From Deltaproteobacteria bacterium (lineage in GTDB: Bacteria; Myxococcota; B64-G9), in NCBI GenBank assembly GCA_003647095.1, contig QMME01000120.1, positions 1 through 10,348 of the forward strand: a stretch of DNA of 10,348 nt, written 5' to 3'. Position 1 is the first letter of the stretch. Each line of letters opens with the position of its first letter. Shown in pieces: positions 1-6,832 of this stretch. Position numbers and translations under genes: made by a program. The notes beneath the pieces are model-generated. The model had not been told where the DNA came from, searched no databases, and was given only the letters and a program-made list of their open reading frames with translations.

Positions 1-662
1 CCCAGGCCGATCTGCTCCACGGTGGAGGCGGCCAGGGCGTAGTAGCCGTCGTGGGGCCACGGCCGGCCGTCGACGCTCACCCGGCAGTCGAGCCGGGCGG
101 TGAGCGAGCGGTAGAACTTGCCGCGCACCAGAGCCGAGCCCACCAGCCGGCCCACCAGGCGGGCGGCCTGGACGGCGTTTTTCTTGCCCCGCTCGTAGAA
201 GGCGCTCAGGAAGGTGTAGACGAAGCCGCAGCCGAAGATGAAACCGTAATGGCTCTCGATGCAGACGGTGTCGCGGAAGGTGGTCTGCAGGGGAATGCCC
301 TCGCGTACCTTGCGGGTCAGGTTCATCATCAGTCCCGCCGGGGTGCCGCGGACCCCGCAGGAGTTGGCGGCGATGTTCATGGTGCCGCCCCGCAGCAGGG
401 CGATCTTGGGCAAGGGCTCGTCGCCGTAGACCTCGACCAGGGCGCTCAGCACCAGCGTGTTGGAGCCGTCACCGCCGTTGATGGCCAGCACTTCGATCTG
501 CTGTTCGCGAAACAGCTTGAGCAGCTCGTGGATGTCGTCCGCCGAGCGGGTGGCCGCCGATTCGCCGCTGCTGCCCACGATGTAGCCCAGGGCGTCGATG
601 CCGCGGGGGTTTCTGCGGTTCTTGCGCGAGAAGGGGTTATTGACGACACCGATTCCAGGCAT
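1..662 (-). CDS. Diacylglycerol-kinase-type lipid kinase, N-terminal 220 residues (cut by left edge)
   Basis: Reading the minus strand from an ATG at 662 gives an open frame that reaches the window edge without a stop, so the C-terminus is missing. The protein begins MPGIGVVNNPFSRKN and carries the nucleotide-binding signature of the diacylglycerol kinase / sphingosine kinase catalytic fold: INGGDGS at residues 61-67, followed by LRGGTMNIAA at 90-99, which matches the family's GTxN..A motif. Known members phosphorylate diacylglycerol or related lipids with ATP at the cytoplasmic membrane face; the exact substrate cannot be read from this fragment. The start is supported by AGGGAG seven bases upstream. 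It lies 75 bp downstream of the antiporter gene on the same strand and may be its last co-transcribed partner. No signal peptide or membrane segment is visible in the part present. The fold assignment is firm; the specific substrate is not. Confidence 0.82.
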   Translation of the reverse strand, partial: MPGIGVVNNPFSRKNRRNPRGIDALGYIVGSSGESAATRSADDIHELLKLFREQQIEVLAINGGDGSNTLVLSALVEVYGDEPLPKIALLRGGTMNIAANSCGVRGTPAGLMMNLTRKVREGIPLQTTFRDTVCIESHYGFIFGCGFVYTFLSAFYERGKKNAVQAARLVGRLVGSALVRGKFYRSLTARLDCRVSVDGRPWPHDGYYALAASTVEQIGL

Positions 663-669
663 GCACCGA

Positions 670-675
670 CTCCCT
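670..675 (-). promoter_or_regulatory. Ribosome binding site of the lipid kinase gene
   Basis: AGGGAG on the minus strand lies seven bases before the ATG at 662. It fixes the start of a gene whose stop codon lies outside the window. Confidence 0.6.
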
Positions 676-737
676 GTATGCCTCCAGCATCCCTCCGTTA
701 CCGCCGCCAAGGCAAGCCTGCGAAATGACGCGGCGGG

Positions 738-1664
738 TTACAGCAGGAAATCCAGGATCCAGCGCACCACCCCGATGGCGATCAGCACCAGTCCCTCCCA
801 GCGCGATATCCTCCAGCCGGTACGCATGAACACCACCACCAGCACGCACATGCCCGCCAGCATGGCCACCGAGGAAAAGGCCCCCGGGTTGATCTGCAGG
901 TTGCGGATCATCCCCGCCAGTCCCAGCACCCCCAGCAGGTTGAACAGGTCGGAGCCGATGAGGTTGCCCAGCGACATGCCGTGCCGGCCCTTGGCGGCGG
1001 CCATGAGCGAGGTGGCGAACTCCGGGGCCGAGGTGCCGGCGGCGACTATGGTCACGGCGATGACCCACTCGGAGATGCCGAACAGGCGCGCCAGTGACGA
1101 GGCCGACACCACCAGCAGGTGCCCGCCGCCCACCACCCCGGCCAGGCCCAGCAGCAGCAGCAGGCCGTCTTTCCAGGTGGCCCGGCCGGTGGGCACCTCG
1201 CCCTCGCCGTGATGCTTCTGGCGGAACAACACCGCCACGTAGGCCAGCAGGCCGGCAAAGAGGATGCCGCCTTCCAGGTGCGACAGGTGCCGGTCGTGCA
1301 GCATCCACAGCAGCAGCAGCGCCGTACCCACCAGCACCCCGCCGTCGCGCCAGACCATGCGTCGCTCGGCGCGCAGGGCGGCGAACAGGGAACAACCTCC
1401 CAGGATGAAGCCCAGGTTGAAGATGTTCGAGCCCACCACGTTGCCCACCGAGATGTCGGCCCGGCCGGTGACGGCGGCGGAGATGGTGACGGCGAACTCC
1501 GGGGCCGAGGTGCCGAAGGCGACGATGGTCAGCCCGATGGTGAGATCCGACATGCCCAGGCTGTGGCCGACGCGGGCGGCGCTCTCCACCAGCCAGTCGG
1601 AACCCTTCCACAGCAGGGCCACCGACAGCAGCAGCAGCACGGTGTTGAGCAGGATCTCGGCCAT
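738..1664 (-). CDS. CaCA-family Na+/Ca2+ antiporter (YrbG type)
   Basis: This 308-residue integral membrane protein consists of two homologous halves, as in the Ca2+/cation antiporter superfamily. The alpha-repeat motifs are clear. The first half has GTSAPEFA at 51-58 and GNVVGSNIFN at 74-83; the second has GTSAPEFA at 210-217 and GNLIGSDLFN at 233-242. The acidic residues E56 and E215, with N80 in the first repeat and D239 in the second, correspond by eye to the ion-binding set of the archaeal exchanger NCX_Mj, so it should be an active cation exchanger. The length is close to that of bacterial YrbG proteins. A hydrophilic loop around 147-166 separates the halves. The likely role is export of Ca2+ in exchange for Na+ across the inner membrane. 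The ATG at 1664 has no good Shine-Dalgarno sequence, and the next in-frame Met (M38) would remove the first helix, so 1664 is kept. It starts 43 bp after the bamA stop, which suggests co-transcription. Confidence 0.92.
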   Translation of the reverse strand: MAEILLNTVLLLLSVALLWKGSDWLVESAARVGHSLGMSDLTIGLTIVAFGTSAPEFAVTISAAVTGRADISVGNVVGSNIFNLGFILGGCSLFAALRAERRMVWRDGGVLVGTALLLLWMLHDRHLSHLEGGILFAGLLAYVAVLFRQKHHGEGEVPTGRATWKDGLLLLLGLAGVVGGGHLLVVSASSLARLFGISEWVIAVTIVAAGTSAPEFATSLMAAAKGRHGMSLGNLIGSDLFNLLGVLGLAGMIRNLQINPGAFSSVAMLAGMCVLVVVFMRTGWRISRWEGLVLIAIGVVRWILDFLL

Positions 1665-1707
1665 GGGCTGGTGCCGGGGAAACGGGTGGCGGTGTGTACC
1701 CGGGAAG

Positions 1708-2835
1708 TTACTTGGGAGCGGGCAGCACCTGCTCGAACAGCTTCTCGTCCATCAGGGCGCCTTCCGCCAGCAACTGGCGGTACTTGATGAAGTCGATGAC
1801 GTCGCGGCCGGTCTGCTTGCGGGTGTTGAAGGCGGTGAATCCCAGGAAGGCCTCGCCCATCATGTTGGTCATGAGCCAGTGACGGTTGGCCGCCTTGGCC
1901 TGGTCCCAGAAGAACTTCTTCTTGACCCTGACTCCCTCGATGGACATCTGCAGGCAGCCGGGGAAGAGGTTGGCCAGGTGCCAGACCATCTTGTCCACCT
2001 CGGCGTCGAGCCCGCTCAGGTCCACCTGGCAGCTCTTGACCAGATCCTTGGCCTGCCGGGCCTCCTCCCCGGTCTTGAACTCGCCGTAGACGATCTCGCC
2101 GTCTTCCAGGTAGCGGTCGGTGACCACCGCCGGGTTGCGGATGAACTGGCCGTCTTTCTTGAGCACCGGCACCACCTTGGAGACCATTCCCTTGGCCTTC
2201 ATCTTGTAGGCCGACCACAGCTCGCAGGAGATGCAGTTCCACATGGCGTCTTCCATGGTCAGGAACCAGGGCAGGAAATCGCTGGAGCCGCCCACCGGGG
2301 CCGAGCCGTGCTTGGGACCGGCCTGGCCGAAGACGGCCAGGTCGGAGGCCACGGCCAGGTCGCAGGCCATGCCGATCTCCTGGCCGCCGGCCACGCGCAG
2401 GCCGTTGACGCGGCAGATGACCGGTTTCTTGCAGTTGAGGATGGCGTCCACCATGGAGTTGAACAGGTCCATGTACTCCCCGTACTCCTCGGGCCGGCGC
2501 GAGTAGTACTCGGCGTACTCCTTGGTGTTGCCGCCGGAACAGAAGGCCTTGTCTCCGGCGCCGGTGAACACCACCGCGGTCACGCTGCGGTCCACCGAGG
2601 CCGACTGGAAGGCGGCGATGACCCCCTTGACCATGGCGGTGGTGTAGGAGTTGTACTGGGCCGGGTTGTTGAGGGTGATGCGGCCCACGTACAGGCCCGG
2701 CACCTCGTTGCCCTGGGGATCGCGCAGGGGGAGCTTTTCGTACTTGGTGCAGGGCGCCTCCTCGCCCCAGTAGCCGGGGCCGAACATGGCGTGATCCTTC
2801 AGTTCATTGTCTCTGGTCAGCCAGTCGAGCGACAT
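1708..2835 (-). CDS. bamA: 6-oxocyclohex-1-ene-1-carbonyl-CoA hydrolase (BamA/Oah)
   Basis: This 375-residue crotonase-fold enzyme matches the BamA (Oah) family along its whole length and at the usual size. The family hydrates and hydrolytically opens the ring of 6-oxocyclohex-1-ene-1-carbonyl-CoA to give 3-hydroxypimelyl-CoA, in the cytoplasm, in the anaerobic benzoyl-CoA pathway and in cyclohexanecarboxylate metabolism. Recognisable stretches are MFGPGYWGEEAPC (17-29), ITLNNPAQYNSYT (53-65), the first oxyanion-loop motif CSGGNTKEY (99-107), NGLRVAGGQEIGMACD (144-159) and GQAGPKHGSAPVGGSSDF (170-187). The long C-terminal extension beyond the crotonase core is also typical. The ATG at 2835 is preceded by a near-perfect AGGAGG. 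The genes that usually accompany it (the 6-hydroxycyclohexenecarbonyl-CoA dehydrogenase and dienoyl-CoA hydratase genes, and benzoyl-CoA reductase) are absent here; its neighbours are a C25 peptidase-like gene and a cation antiporter. Family assignment is by recognition of conserved sequence; activity is inferred. Confidence 0.93.
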   Translation of the reverse strand: MSLDWLTRDNELKDHAMFGPGYWGEEAPCTKYEKLPLRDPQGNEVPGLYVGRITLNNPAQYNSYTTAMVKGVIAAFQSASVDRSVTAVVFTGAGDKAFCSGGNTKEYAEYYSRRPEEYGEYMDLFNSMVDAILNCKKPVICRVNGLRVAGGQEIGMACDLAVASDLAVFGQAGPKHGSAPVGGSSDFLPWFLTMEDAMWNCISCELWSAYKMKAKGMVSKVVPVLKKDGQFIRNPAVVTDRYLEDGEIVYGEFKTGEEARQAKDLVKSCQVDLSGLDAEVDKMVWHLANLFPGCLQMSIEGVRVKKKFFWDQAKAANRHWLMTNMMGEAFLGFTAFNTRKQTGRDVIDFIKYRQLLAEGALMDEKLFEQVLPAPK

Positions 2836-2840
2836 CTTTT

Positions 2841-2846
2841 CCTCCT
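2841..2846 (-). promoter_or_regulatory. Strong Shine-Dalgarno site of bamA
   Basis: AGGAGG on the minus strand lies five bases before the bamA ATG. It is the strongest ribosome binding site in the window and suggests that bamA is translated efficiently on its own initiation signal. Confidence 0.8.
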
Positions 2847-2868
2847 TGGTTTTCCAGTCCGGACCCCA

Positions 2869-2897
2869 GCCATATCCCAGCGGGGCGGGGTTTGCAA
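2869..2897 (-). promoter_or_regulatory. Possible weak promoter for bamA
   Basis: In the 67-bp gap between the C25 gene and bamA the minus strand reads TTGCAA, 17 bases, then TATGGC. This is 4 of 6 and 3 of 6 matches to sigma-70 consensus with ideal spacing. It may let bamA be expressed apart from the upstream gene, but a match this weak could be chance. Confidence 0.2.
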
Positions 2898-2902
2898 GTC
2901 GC

Positions 2903-5845
2903 TCAACGGGGCAGCGGCAGGGTGGGATCGCCGAGCAGGTTGAAGGTGCGCAGCAGCTCTCGCAGCTTGTCGTCGCCGTCGGCCGGCAGCCGTTGCAGCA
3001 GCCGGCCCAGCGTCTGCTCCGTGCCGGCGGCCAGCCGGCAGAGGAGCTGCTCGCCCAGTCGCCTGAGCGCCCCCGGCTCCGACAGCGAGGACGAGGCCAG
3101 CACGGCGGCCGCGCCGCCGGCGGGGTTGGCCACCAGGTGCCAGCCCAGGGACTCGGCCCAGGGACCGGCGAAGGCGCCGTCGAAGCAGCTGAGCGAGATC
3201 ACCAGCGGAAAGCGGGTGTTTTGCAGGCCGTCGGCGGCGGCGTTGTCGAGGATCGCCGGCGACGAGGACCAGCCGGCGAGATAGGCGTGGCCCAGGTAGA
3301 CCAGCAGGGACTGTCCCCGCTCCAGCGCCTGGACGAGTTCCTGCCGGGGAGCGGCGCTGCTCGACTTGTCGAGGATGGCGGTTGGAGTGCCGGCCAGGCA
3401 GCGCAGGCGCAGGTTCAACGCGTCGCGCAGAAACTGCCCGTCGGGCACGGCCGGATCGAGGGGGTTGTAGGAGTCGGCCAGCAGCAGGGCCGACAGGCGG
3501 GTCGCGGCCAGCTGCCCGTGGGCGGCGATGGATTTTTCCACCACCGCCAGGGCCTGCTGCGGACTGCCGGCGGCCAGCCGGCCGATGGCCGCCCGGGGCG
3601 GGCCGTCGTTGCCGCTCACGTACCAGCCGTCGGAGGCGGCCTCGTAGCCGCGGGCAGTGCGGACGAAGAAGGTGGGCAGGTAGTCGGGCGGGCTGCCCGG
3701 CAGGTAGCCGTTGGGATCGACGGTGGCGCCTCCCAGCAGGAGCACGAACCCGGGCGGGGTGCGCCAGCCGCTCAGTGCCAGTTCCATGAGCCGGCGGATG
3801 GGTTCGGGACCCGGCCGACCCCCGGCCAGGGAGTCGTAGATCTCGACGGTGGTCAGCACCAGGCAGCTGCGGCCCTGCCCGCGCTGGAAGGAGCACCAGC
3901 GGCCGGCGGCAGCGGTGAAGTCGGGGGGGGTTACCACCAGCACCTCGGCGCCGGCCAGCTGCTCCAACCGGCGGCCCTGCCAGGGGGTGGGCTCCGCCGT
4001 CTCGCGGGCGGCGTCCACTCTCACCGCCAGGTAGCGGTGCTGGCGCCAGCCGCAGTCGACGTCATCGCGGAAGACGATGCCTTCTTCATCCCCGCCGGCT
4101 CCCTGCAGCAGCACCGGCCGTTGCGGATCGTCCACCTCGAACAGCAGGGTACGGCCAGCCGCCAGGCCGTCGAGGCGCAGGCAGGTGCCGGCATGGGCCG
4201 AGAAAGACAGCGCCCCCGCGCCGGCCTCCAGCCGGCGCAGGTAGTTGACCTCGAGGGCGTCGACGAAGACCAGGTCGTTGTCCGCTCCCGGCACCAGGGC
4301 CACCTCGATGACGTTTTGTCCCGGCAGCCAGGCCCCGGCCGGGGTGGACAGCTTGAGGGTGACGTTTCGGTTCCCGGACCACTGCAGCTGGCCCAGGGCG
4401 GTGTCGTTGAGACTCACCGCCACGGCGTGCTCCGCGGCCATGCCGGCCAGGGTGATGTTCAACCCGGCCGGGGCCTGCTCCATGGCCTCCAGGGTGACCT
4501 CCAGTACGGCCGGCTGGGTGCCCCAGAGCATCTGCCAGTAGAAGGGATCGTCTCCGGGCGCGGCGATGTAATAGGTGTTTGCCGGTGCCAGGCGCAGGGT
4601 GTGGGGAACGGCGCCCAGCGGCTTTTCGCACTTGCCCGCCACCCGGCGGCGGGACAGGGGAGGGGCCGCTCCCCGGAGGAGGTGCAGCACGTCGTCGTCG
4701 CAGTGGCGCCCGGGCCGGGGGGCGGCCAGGAAGTAGTGGGCGCCGTCGCTCTCGACCAGGCCGACCGGGACGCCGTCGCGCTCGAGCCGCAGCCAGGGCC
4801 CCCCGGGCAGCTTGGGCAGGCGATACAGGCCGGGTTGTTCGGCCACCAGCTTGAGGCCCCGGCGCCAGCCGGGATCCCGGGCGGCGGGCCGCCCGGCGGC
4901 GGAGTGCCGGTATCTTGGCCGGCTGAAGGACGGCCGGGGCCTGATGGCCGGCAGCGGTGCCAGCCCCGGCTCGGCGAAGACCGGGCCGTACTGCTGGCGG
5001 CCGCCGCGTCCGTCGCGGGCCTCGAGCAGGTAGGCGTCGCCGGCCCGGCCGCCGGCGTCGAAGAAGCGGTAGTTGCGACCCAGGGGACTCGAGCCCAGGC
5101 CGGCCAGCGGCCGCGGGGTGAGCACCAGCCAGTGCTGGCCCGAGCGCCGGAGCACCTGGAAGCCGAGGTTGTCACGCTCGGAGCCGGTGGCCCACTCCAC
5201 CATCACCCCGCGCGGCCCGGACCGGGCTACCAGGTCGGCCAGCAGCACCGCCCGCGGTTCGGGCTCCTGGGTGCCGTCGTAGACGATGAAGCCGTCCTGG
5301 CCGGTTCCCGGTTCCGGCGACTGGTCGTCGAGGCCGGGCACACCCACCGTGGTGGCGGCGATGCCGAATACATCGCTGCCGTGGCTGAGCCCCAGCACGG
5401 CGTAGGGGATGCTTACCTCCATGAACTCGTGATCGTAGGCCATGGCGCCGATGGAGCCGACGACGTTGCCGTCGCCGTCGGTGACGGTACCCTCGGTGAC
5501 CTCGATGACCCGGTCGAGCGGGCCGCCGATCTGGCCGTCGCCGTCGATGTCCAGCGAGACGTAGACGTCGATGTCGATGCCGAACACCGAGGGCCGGAAG
5601 TTGGAGCGGAACTCGAAGGCCAGGTAGAGGTTGCCGTCGGAGCCGGAGGAGTTGTCGTCGGTGGCGCGGATCTCGACGATGTCGCGCCAGGGCAGGGTGT
5701 AGCCCTGGGGATCGAGAAAGTAGAAGCCCTCTTCCGGCCAGTCGGAAAGATCGCCGTCGACGGTGATGGTGGTGTCCGCCCGCGCCGGCAGAGCCAGCAG
5801 GCCCAGCACGATCAGGCACCAGGAGATCTGCATCGCCCTCCGCAA
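2903..5845 (-). CDS. Exported multidomain protein with C-terminal gingipain-type (C25) cysteine peptidase domain
   Basis: This 980-residue protein starts with a Sec signal peptide: RR near the N-terminus, a hydrophobic core at about 8-19, and an ARA cleavage site after residue 23. The mature N-terminus begins TITVDGDLSDWP (26-37), the opening of CBM9-like/DOMON-type beta-sandwich modules. It continues to about 190 with Asp-rich loops (DIDGDGQ at 99-105, TDGDGN at 122-127) that look Ca2+-binding. A fibronectin-III-like segment follows (VEWATGSERDNLGFQVLRR, 216-234), of the kind often found in C25 proteins. The region 330-610 is beta-rich and not assigned. The C-terminal 350 residues resemble Peptidase_C25. 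The dyad is retained: H853 in VYLGHAYLAGW and C887 in ISLSCFDG. The end, FNLLGDPTLPLPR, is the usual close of the catalytic domain. No type IX secretion C-terminal domain follows, so the periplasm or another export route is likely. The TTG start at 5845 is preferred because AAGGGAGG lies seven bases upstream, while the ATG at 5833 is only three bases from a GGAGG. The substrate is unknown. Confidence 0.85.
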   Translation of the reverse strand: MRRAMQISWCLIVLGLLALPARADTTITVDGDLSDWPEEGFYFLDPQGYTLPWRDIVEIRATDDNSSGSDGNLYLAFEFRSNFRPSVFGIDIDVYVSLDIDGDGQIGGPLDRVIEVTEGTVTDGDGNVVGSIGAMAYDHEFMEVSIPYAVLGLSHGSDVFGIAATTVGVPGLDDQSPEPGTGQDGFIVYDGTQEPEPRAVLLADLVARSGPRGVMVEWATGSERDNLGFQVLRRSGQHWLVLTPRPLAGLGSSPLGRNYRFFDAGGRAGDAYLLEARDGRGGRQQYGPVFAEPGLAPLPAIRPRPSFSRPRYRHSAAGRPAARDPGWRRGLKLVAEQPGLYRLPKLPGGPWLRLERDGVPVGLVESDGAHYFLAAPRPGRHCDDDVLHLLRGAAPPLSRRRVAGKCEKPLGAVPHTLRLAPANTYYIAAPGDDPFYWQMLWGTQPAVLEVTLEAMEQAPAGLNITLAGMAAEHAVAVSLNDTALGQLQWSGNRNVTLKLSTPAGAWLPGQNVIEVALVPGADNDLVFVDALEVNYLRRLEAGAGALSFSAHAGTCLRLDGLAAGRTLLFEVDDPQRPVLLQGAGGDEEGIVFRDDVDCGWRQHRYLAVRVDAARETAEPTPWQGRRLEQLAGAEVLVVTPPDFTAAAGRWCSFQRGQGRSCLVLTTVEIYDSLAGGRPGPEPIRRLMELALSGWRTPPGFVLLLGGATVDPNGYLPGSPPDYLPTFFVRTARGYEAASDGWYVSGNDGPPRAAIGRLAAGSPQQALAVVEKSIAAHGQLAATRLSALLLADSYNPLDPAVPDGQFLRDALNLRLRCLAGTPTAILDKSSSAAPRQELVQALERGQSLLVYLGHAYLAGWSSSPAILDNAAADGLQNTRFPLVISLSCFDGAFAGPWAESLGWHLVANPAGGAAAVLASSSLSEPGALRRLGEQLLCRLAAGTEQTLGRLLQRLPADGDDKLRELLRTFNLLGDPTLPLPR

Positions 5846-5852
5846 GGAATTG

Positions 5853-5860
5853 CCTCCCTT
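5853..5860 (-). promoter_or_regulatory. Shine-Dalgarno site that favours the TTG start of the C25 gene
   Basis: AAGGGAGG on the minus strand lies seven bases before TTG at 5845. The competing ATG at 5833 has a GGAGG only three bases away. Both starts give a working signal peptide; the TTG start adds four residues, including two arginines. Confidence 0.5.
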
Positions 5861-5874
5861 CCCGGGAATCTTCT

Positions 5875-5904
5875 ATACTATCAGAACACGAGATTTTCTG
5901 TCCA
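5875..5904 (-). promoter_or_regulatory. Candidate sigma-70-type promoter for the C25-bamA-antiporter-lipid kinase block
   Basis: The minus strand reads TGGACA (5899-5904; 5 of 6 to TTGACA), 18 bases, then TAGTAT (5875-5880; 4 of 6 to TATAAT). A neighbouring GATAGT gives 16-base spacing instead. This is the most AT-rich patch of the divergent intergenic region. Transcription would begin about 20 bases before the TTG start and include its Shine-Dalgarno site. Confidence 0.45.
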
Positions 5905-5939
5905 GGTCGAGGGCTGGCGGATCTGGCAACGGGTCTTTC

Positions 5940-5968
5940 TTGCGCCCGGCTCCGGCTGGTACTAGACT
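5940..5968 (+). promoter_or_regulatory. Weak candidate promoter for the Lgt-like gene
   Basis: TTGCGC, 17 bases, then TAGACT (3 of 6 and 4 of 6 matches). Transcription would start around 5975, only a few bases before the ATG at 5978, so the mRNA would be nearly leaderless. This agrees with the lack of a Shine-Dalgarno sequence before that ATG, but the match is weak. Confidence 0.25.
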
Positions 5969-5977
5969 CTGCCCGCC

Positions 5978-6751
5978 ATGATACCTTACATCCATATACC
6001 GTCTCTCGATCTCAAGATAGCCGTCATCGAACCTTTCGGGGTATGCGTGGCCACCGGTATCCTGCTGGGGTTCTTCTCCGCCAAGCGCCGTGCCGCCCGG
6101 GTGGGACTGGACCCGGAAGAGGCCCACTCCATGGCCATCTGGATGCTGCTGGCCGCCTTCGCCGTGGCCCACATCGTCTCCATGGTGTTCTACTTCCCGG
6201 AGCGGCTGGCGGAGAAGCCCTGGGAGATCTTCTTCATCTGGGCCCCGATATCCTCCATGGGCGGCTTCCTGGGGGCCTTCATCGGCTCTTTCTGGTATGC
6301 CCGCCGGAAGAAGCTGTCGTACCTGGCCTACGCCGACATCTTCGTCTACGGGGTCATCGTGGGCTGGATCTTCGGCCGGCTGGGTTGCAGCCTGGCCCAC
6401 GACCATCCCGGCATCCGCACCGACTTCTTCCTGGCGGTGAACTACCCGGGCGGGCCGCGCCACGATCTCGGCTTCTACGAGTTCCTGTTCACCCTGCTGG
6501 TGCTCTACCCGGTAACCCGCCTGCTGGGGCGCAAGCCCCGCCCGGACGGCTTCTTCCTGGCGGTGGTGCCCATGCTGTATGCGCCGGTGCGCTTCGGGTT
6601 CGACTTCCTGCGCTCGCGCAGCTTCGGCAACGTCGACCTGCGCTACCTGGGCCTGACCGCCGCCCAGTGGCTGTGCATCGCCATGTTCGTCGCCGGGGCC
6701 TGGTTGCTCGGGCGGGTGTGGAGGCGCCCGCCGCGTCCCTGGCCGGAGTAG
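5978..6751 (+). CDS. lgt: Divergent prolipoprotein diacylglyceryl transferase (Lgt-like)
   Basis: This 257-residue polytopic membrane protein has the Lgt fold signature. Canonical Lgt moves the diacylglyceryl group of phosphatidylglycerol to the lipobox cysteine of prelipoproteins in the inner membrane. Visible landmarks are the opening IHIPSLDLKIAVIEPFGV (5-22), SSMGGFLGAFIG (92-103), the signature-region equivalent FGRLGCSLAHDHPG (132-145), and LYAPVRFGFDFLR (200-212). Aligned by eye with E. coli Lgt, the arginines R143 and R239 (here R134 and R205), Y235 (Y201) and G154 (G145) are kept. However, Y26 is F20, H103 is M94, N146 is C137, E151 is D142 and E243 is D209. It is therefore a member of a variant subgroup and may have changed chemistry or substrate. 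The ATG at 5978 matches the usual N-terminus, though no good Shine-Dalgarno site precedes it. It lies 81 bp upstream of the PBP gene on the same strand and is divergent from the C25 gene. Family membership is firm; standard Lgt activity is uncertain. Confidence 0.85.
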   Translation: MIPYIHIPSLDLKIAVIEPFGVCVATGILLGFFSAKRRAARVGLDPEEAHSMAIWMLLAAFAVAHIVSMVFYFPERLAEKPWEIFFIWAPISSMGGFLGAFIGSFWYARRKKLSYLAYADIFVYGVIVGWIFGRLGCSLAHDHPGIRTDFFLAVNYPGGPRHDLGFYEFLFTLLVLYPVTRLLGRKPRPDGFFLAVVPMLYAPVRFGFDFLRSRSFGNVDLRYLGLTAAQWLCIAMFVAGAWLLGRVWRRPPRPWPE

Positions 6752-6775
6752 GAAAACAGCGGCTGGACCGACGAT

Positions 6776-6804
6776 TTGACTCACCCCGTCAGCGGACATA
6801 CACT
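6776..6804 (+). promoter_or_regulatory. Sigma-70-type promoter of the PBP1A gene
   Basis: TTGACT (6776-6781; 5 of 6), exactly 17 bases, then TACACT (6799-6804; 4 of 6), all within the 81-bp gap after the Lgt-like gene. Transcription would begin near 6811, giving a leader of about 20 bases that contains the Shine-Dalgarno site. It is the best promoter match in the window and implies that the PBP1A and FHA genes can be expressed independently of the Lgt-like gene. Confidence 0.55.
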
Positions 6805-6821
6805 CGCCCCCGGGAAATAAC

Positions 6822-6825
6822 GGAG
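6822..6825 (+). promoter_or_regulatory. Shine-Dalgarno site that sets the PBP1A start
   Basis: GGAG lies seven bases before the ATG at 6833. An in-frame GTG at 6827 is only one base from it and is a poor candidate, so the ATG is chosen. Confidence 0.55.
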
Positions 6826-6832
6826 CGTGACC

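Noticed and set aside
663..737. Possible hairpin (CCGCCG with CGGCGG) between the antiporter and the lipid kinase genes
   Set aside because: The loop is over 20 bases and no U-tract follows on the minus strand, so it is not a convincing terminator.
1155..1640. CAGCAGCAGCAG-type triplet repeats
   Set aside because: They are runs of CTG leucine codons in the membrane helices of the antiporter on the minus strand, not an independent repeat element.
1264..2943. Open frame of 559 codons on the plus strand across bamA and part of the antiporter
   Set aside because: It is the antisense shadow of bamA and crosses gene boundaries; the minus-strand proteins match known families over their full length.
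2807..5965. Open frame of 1052 codons on the plus strand, antisense to the C25 gene
   Set aside because: Its translation is low-complexity (rich in Q, G, A, V and H) with no recognisable domain, and it overlaps the well-supported C25 gene and its promoter. Long antisense frames are expected opposite GC-rich genes.
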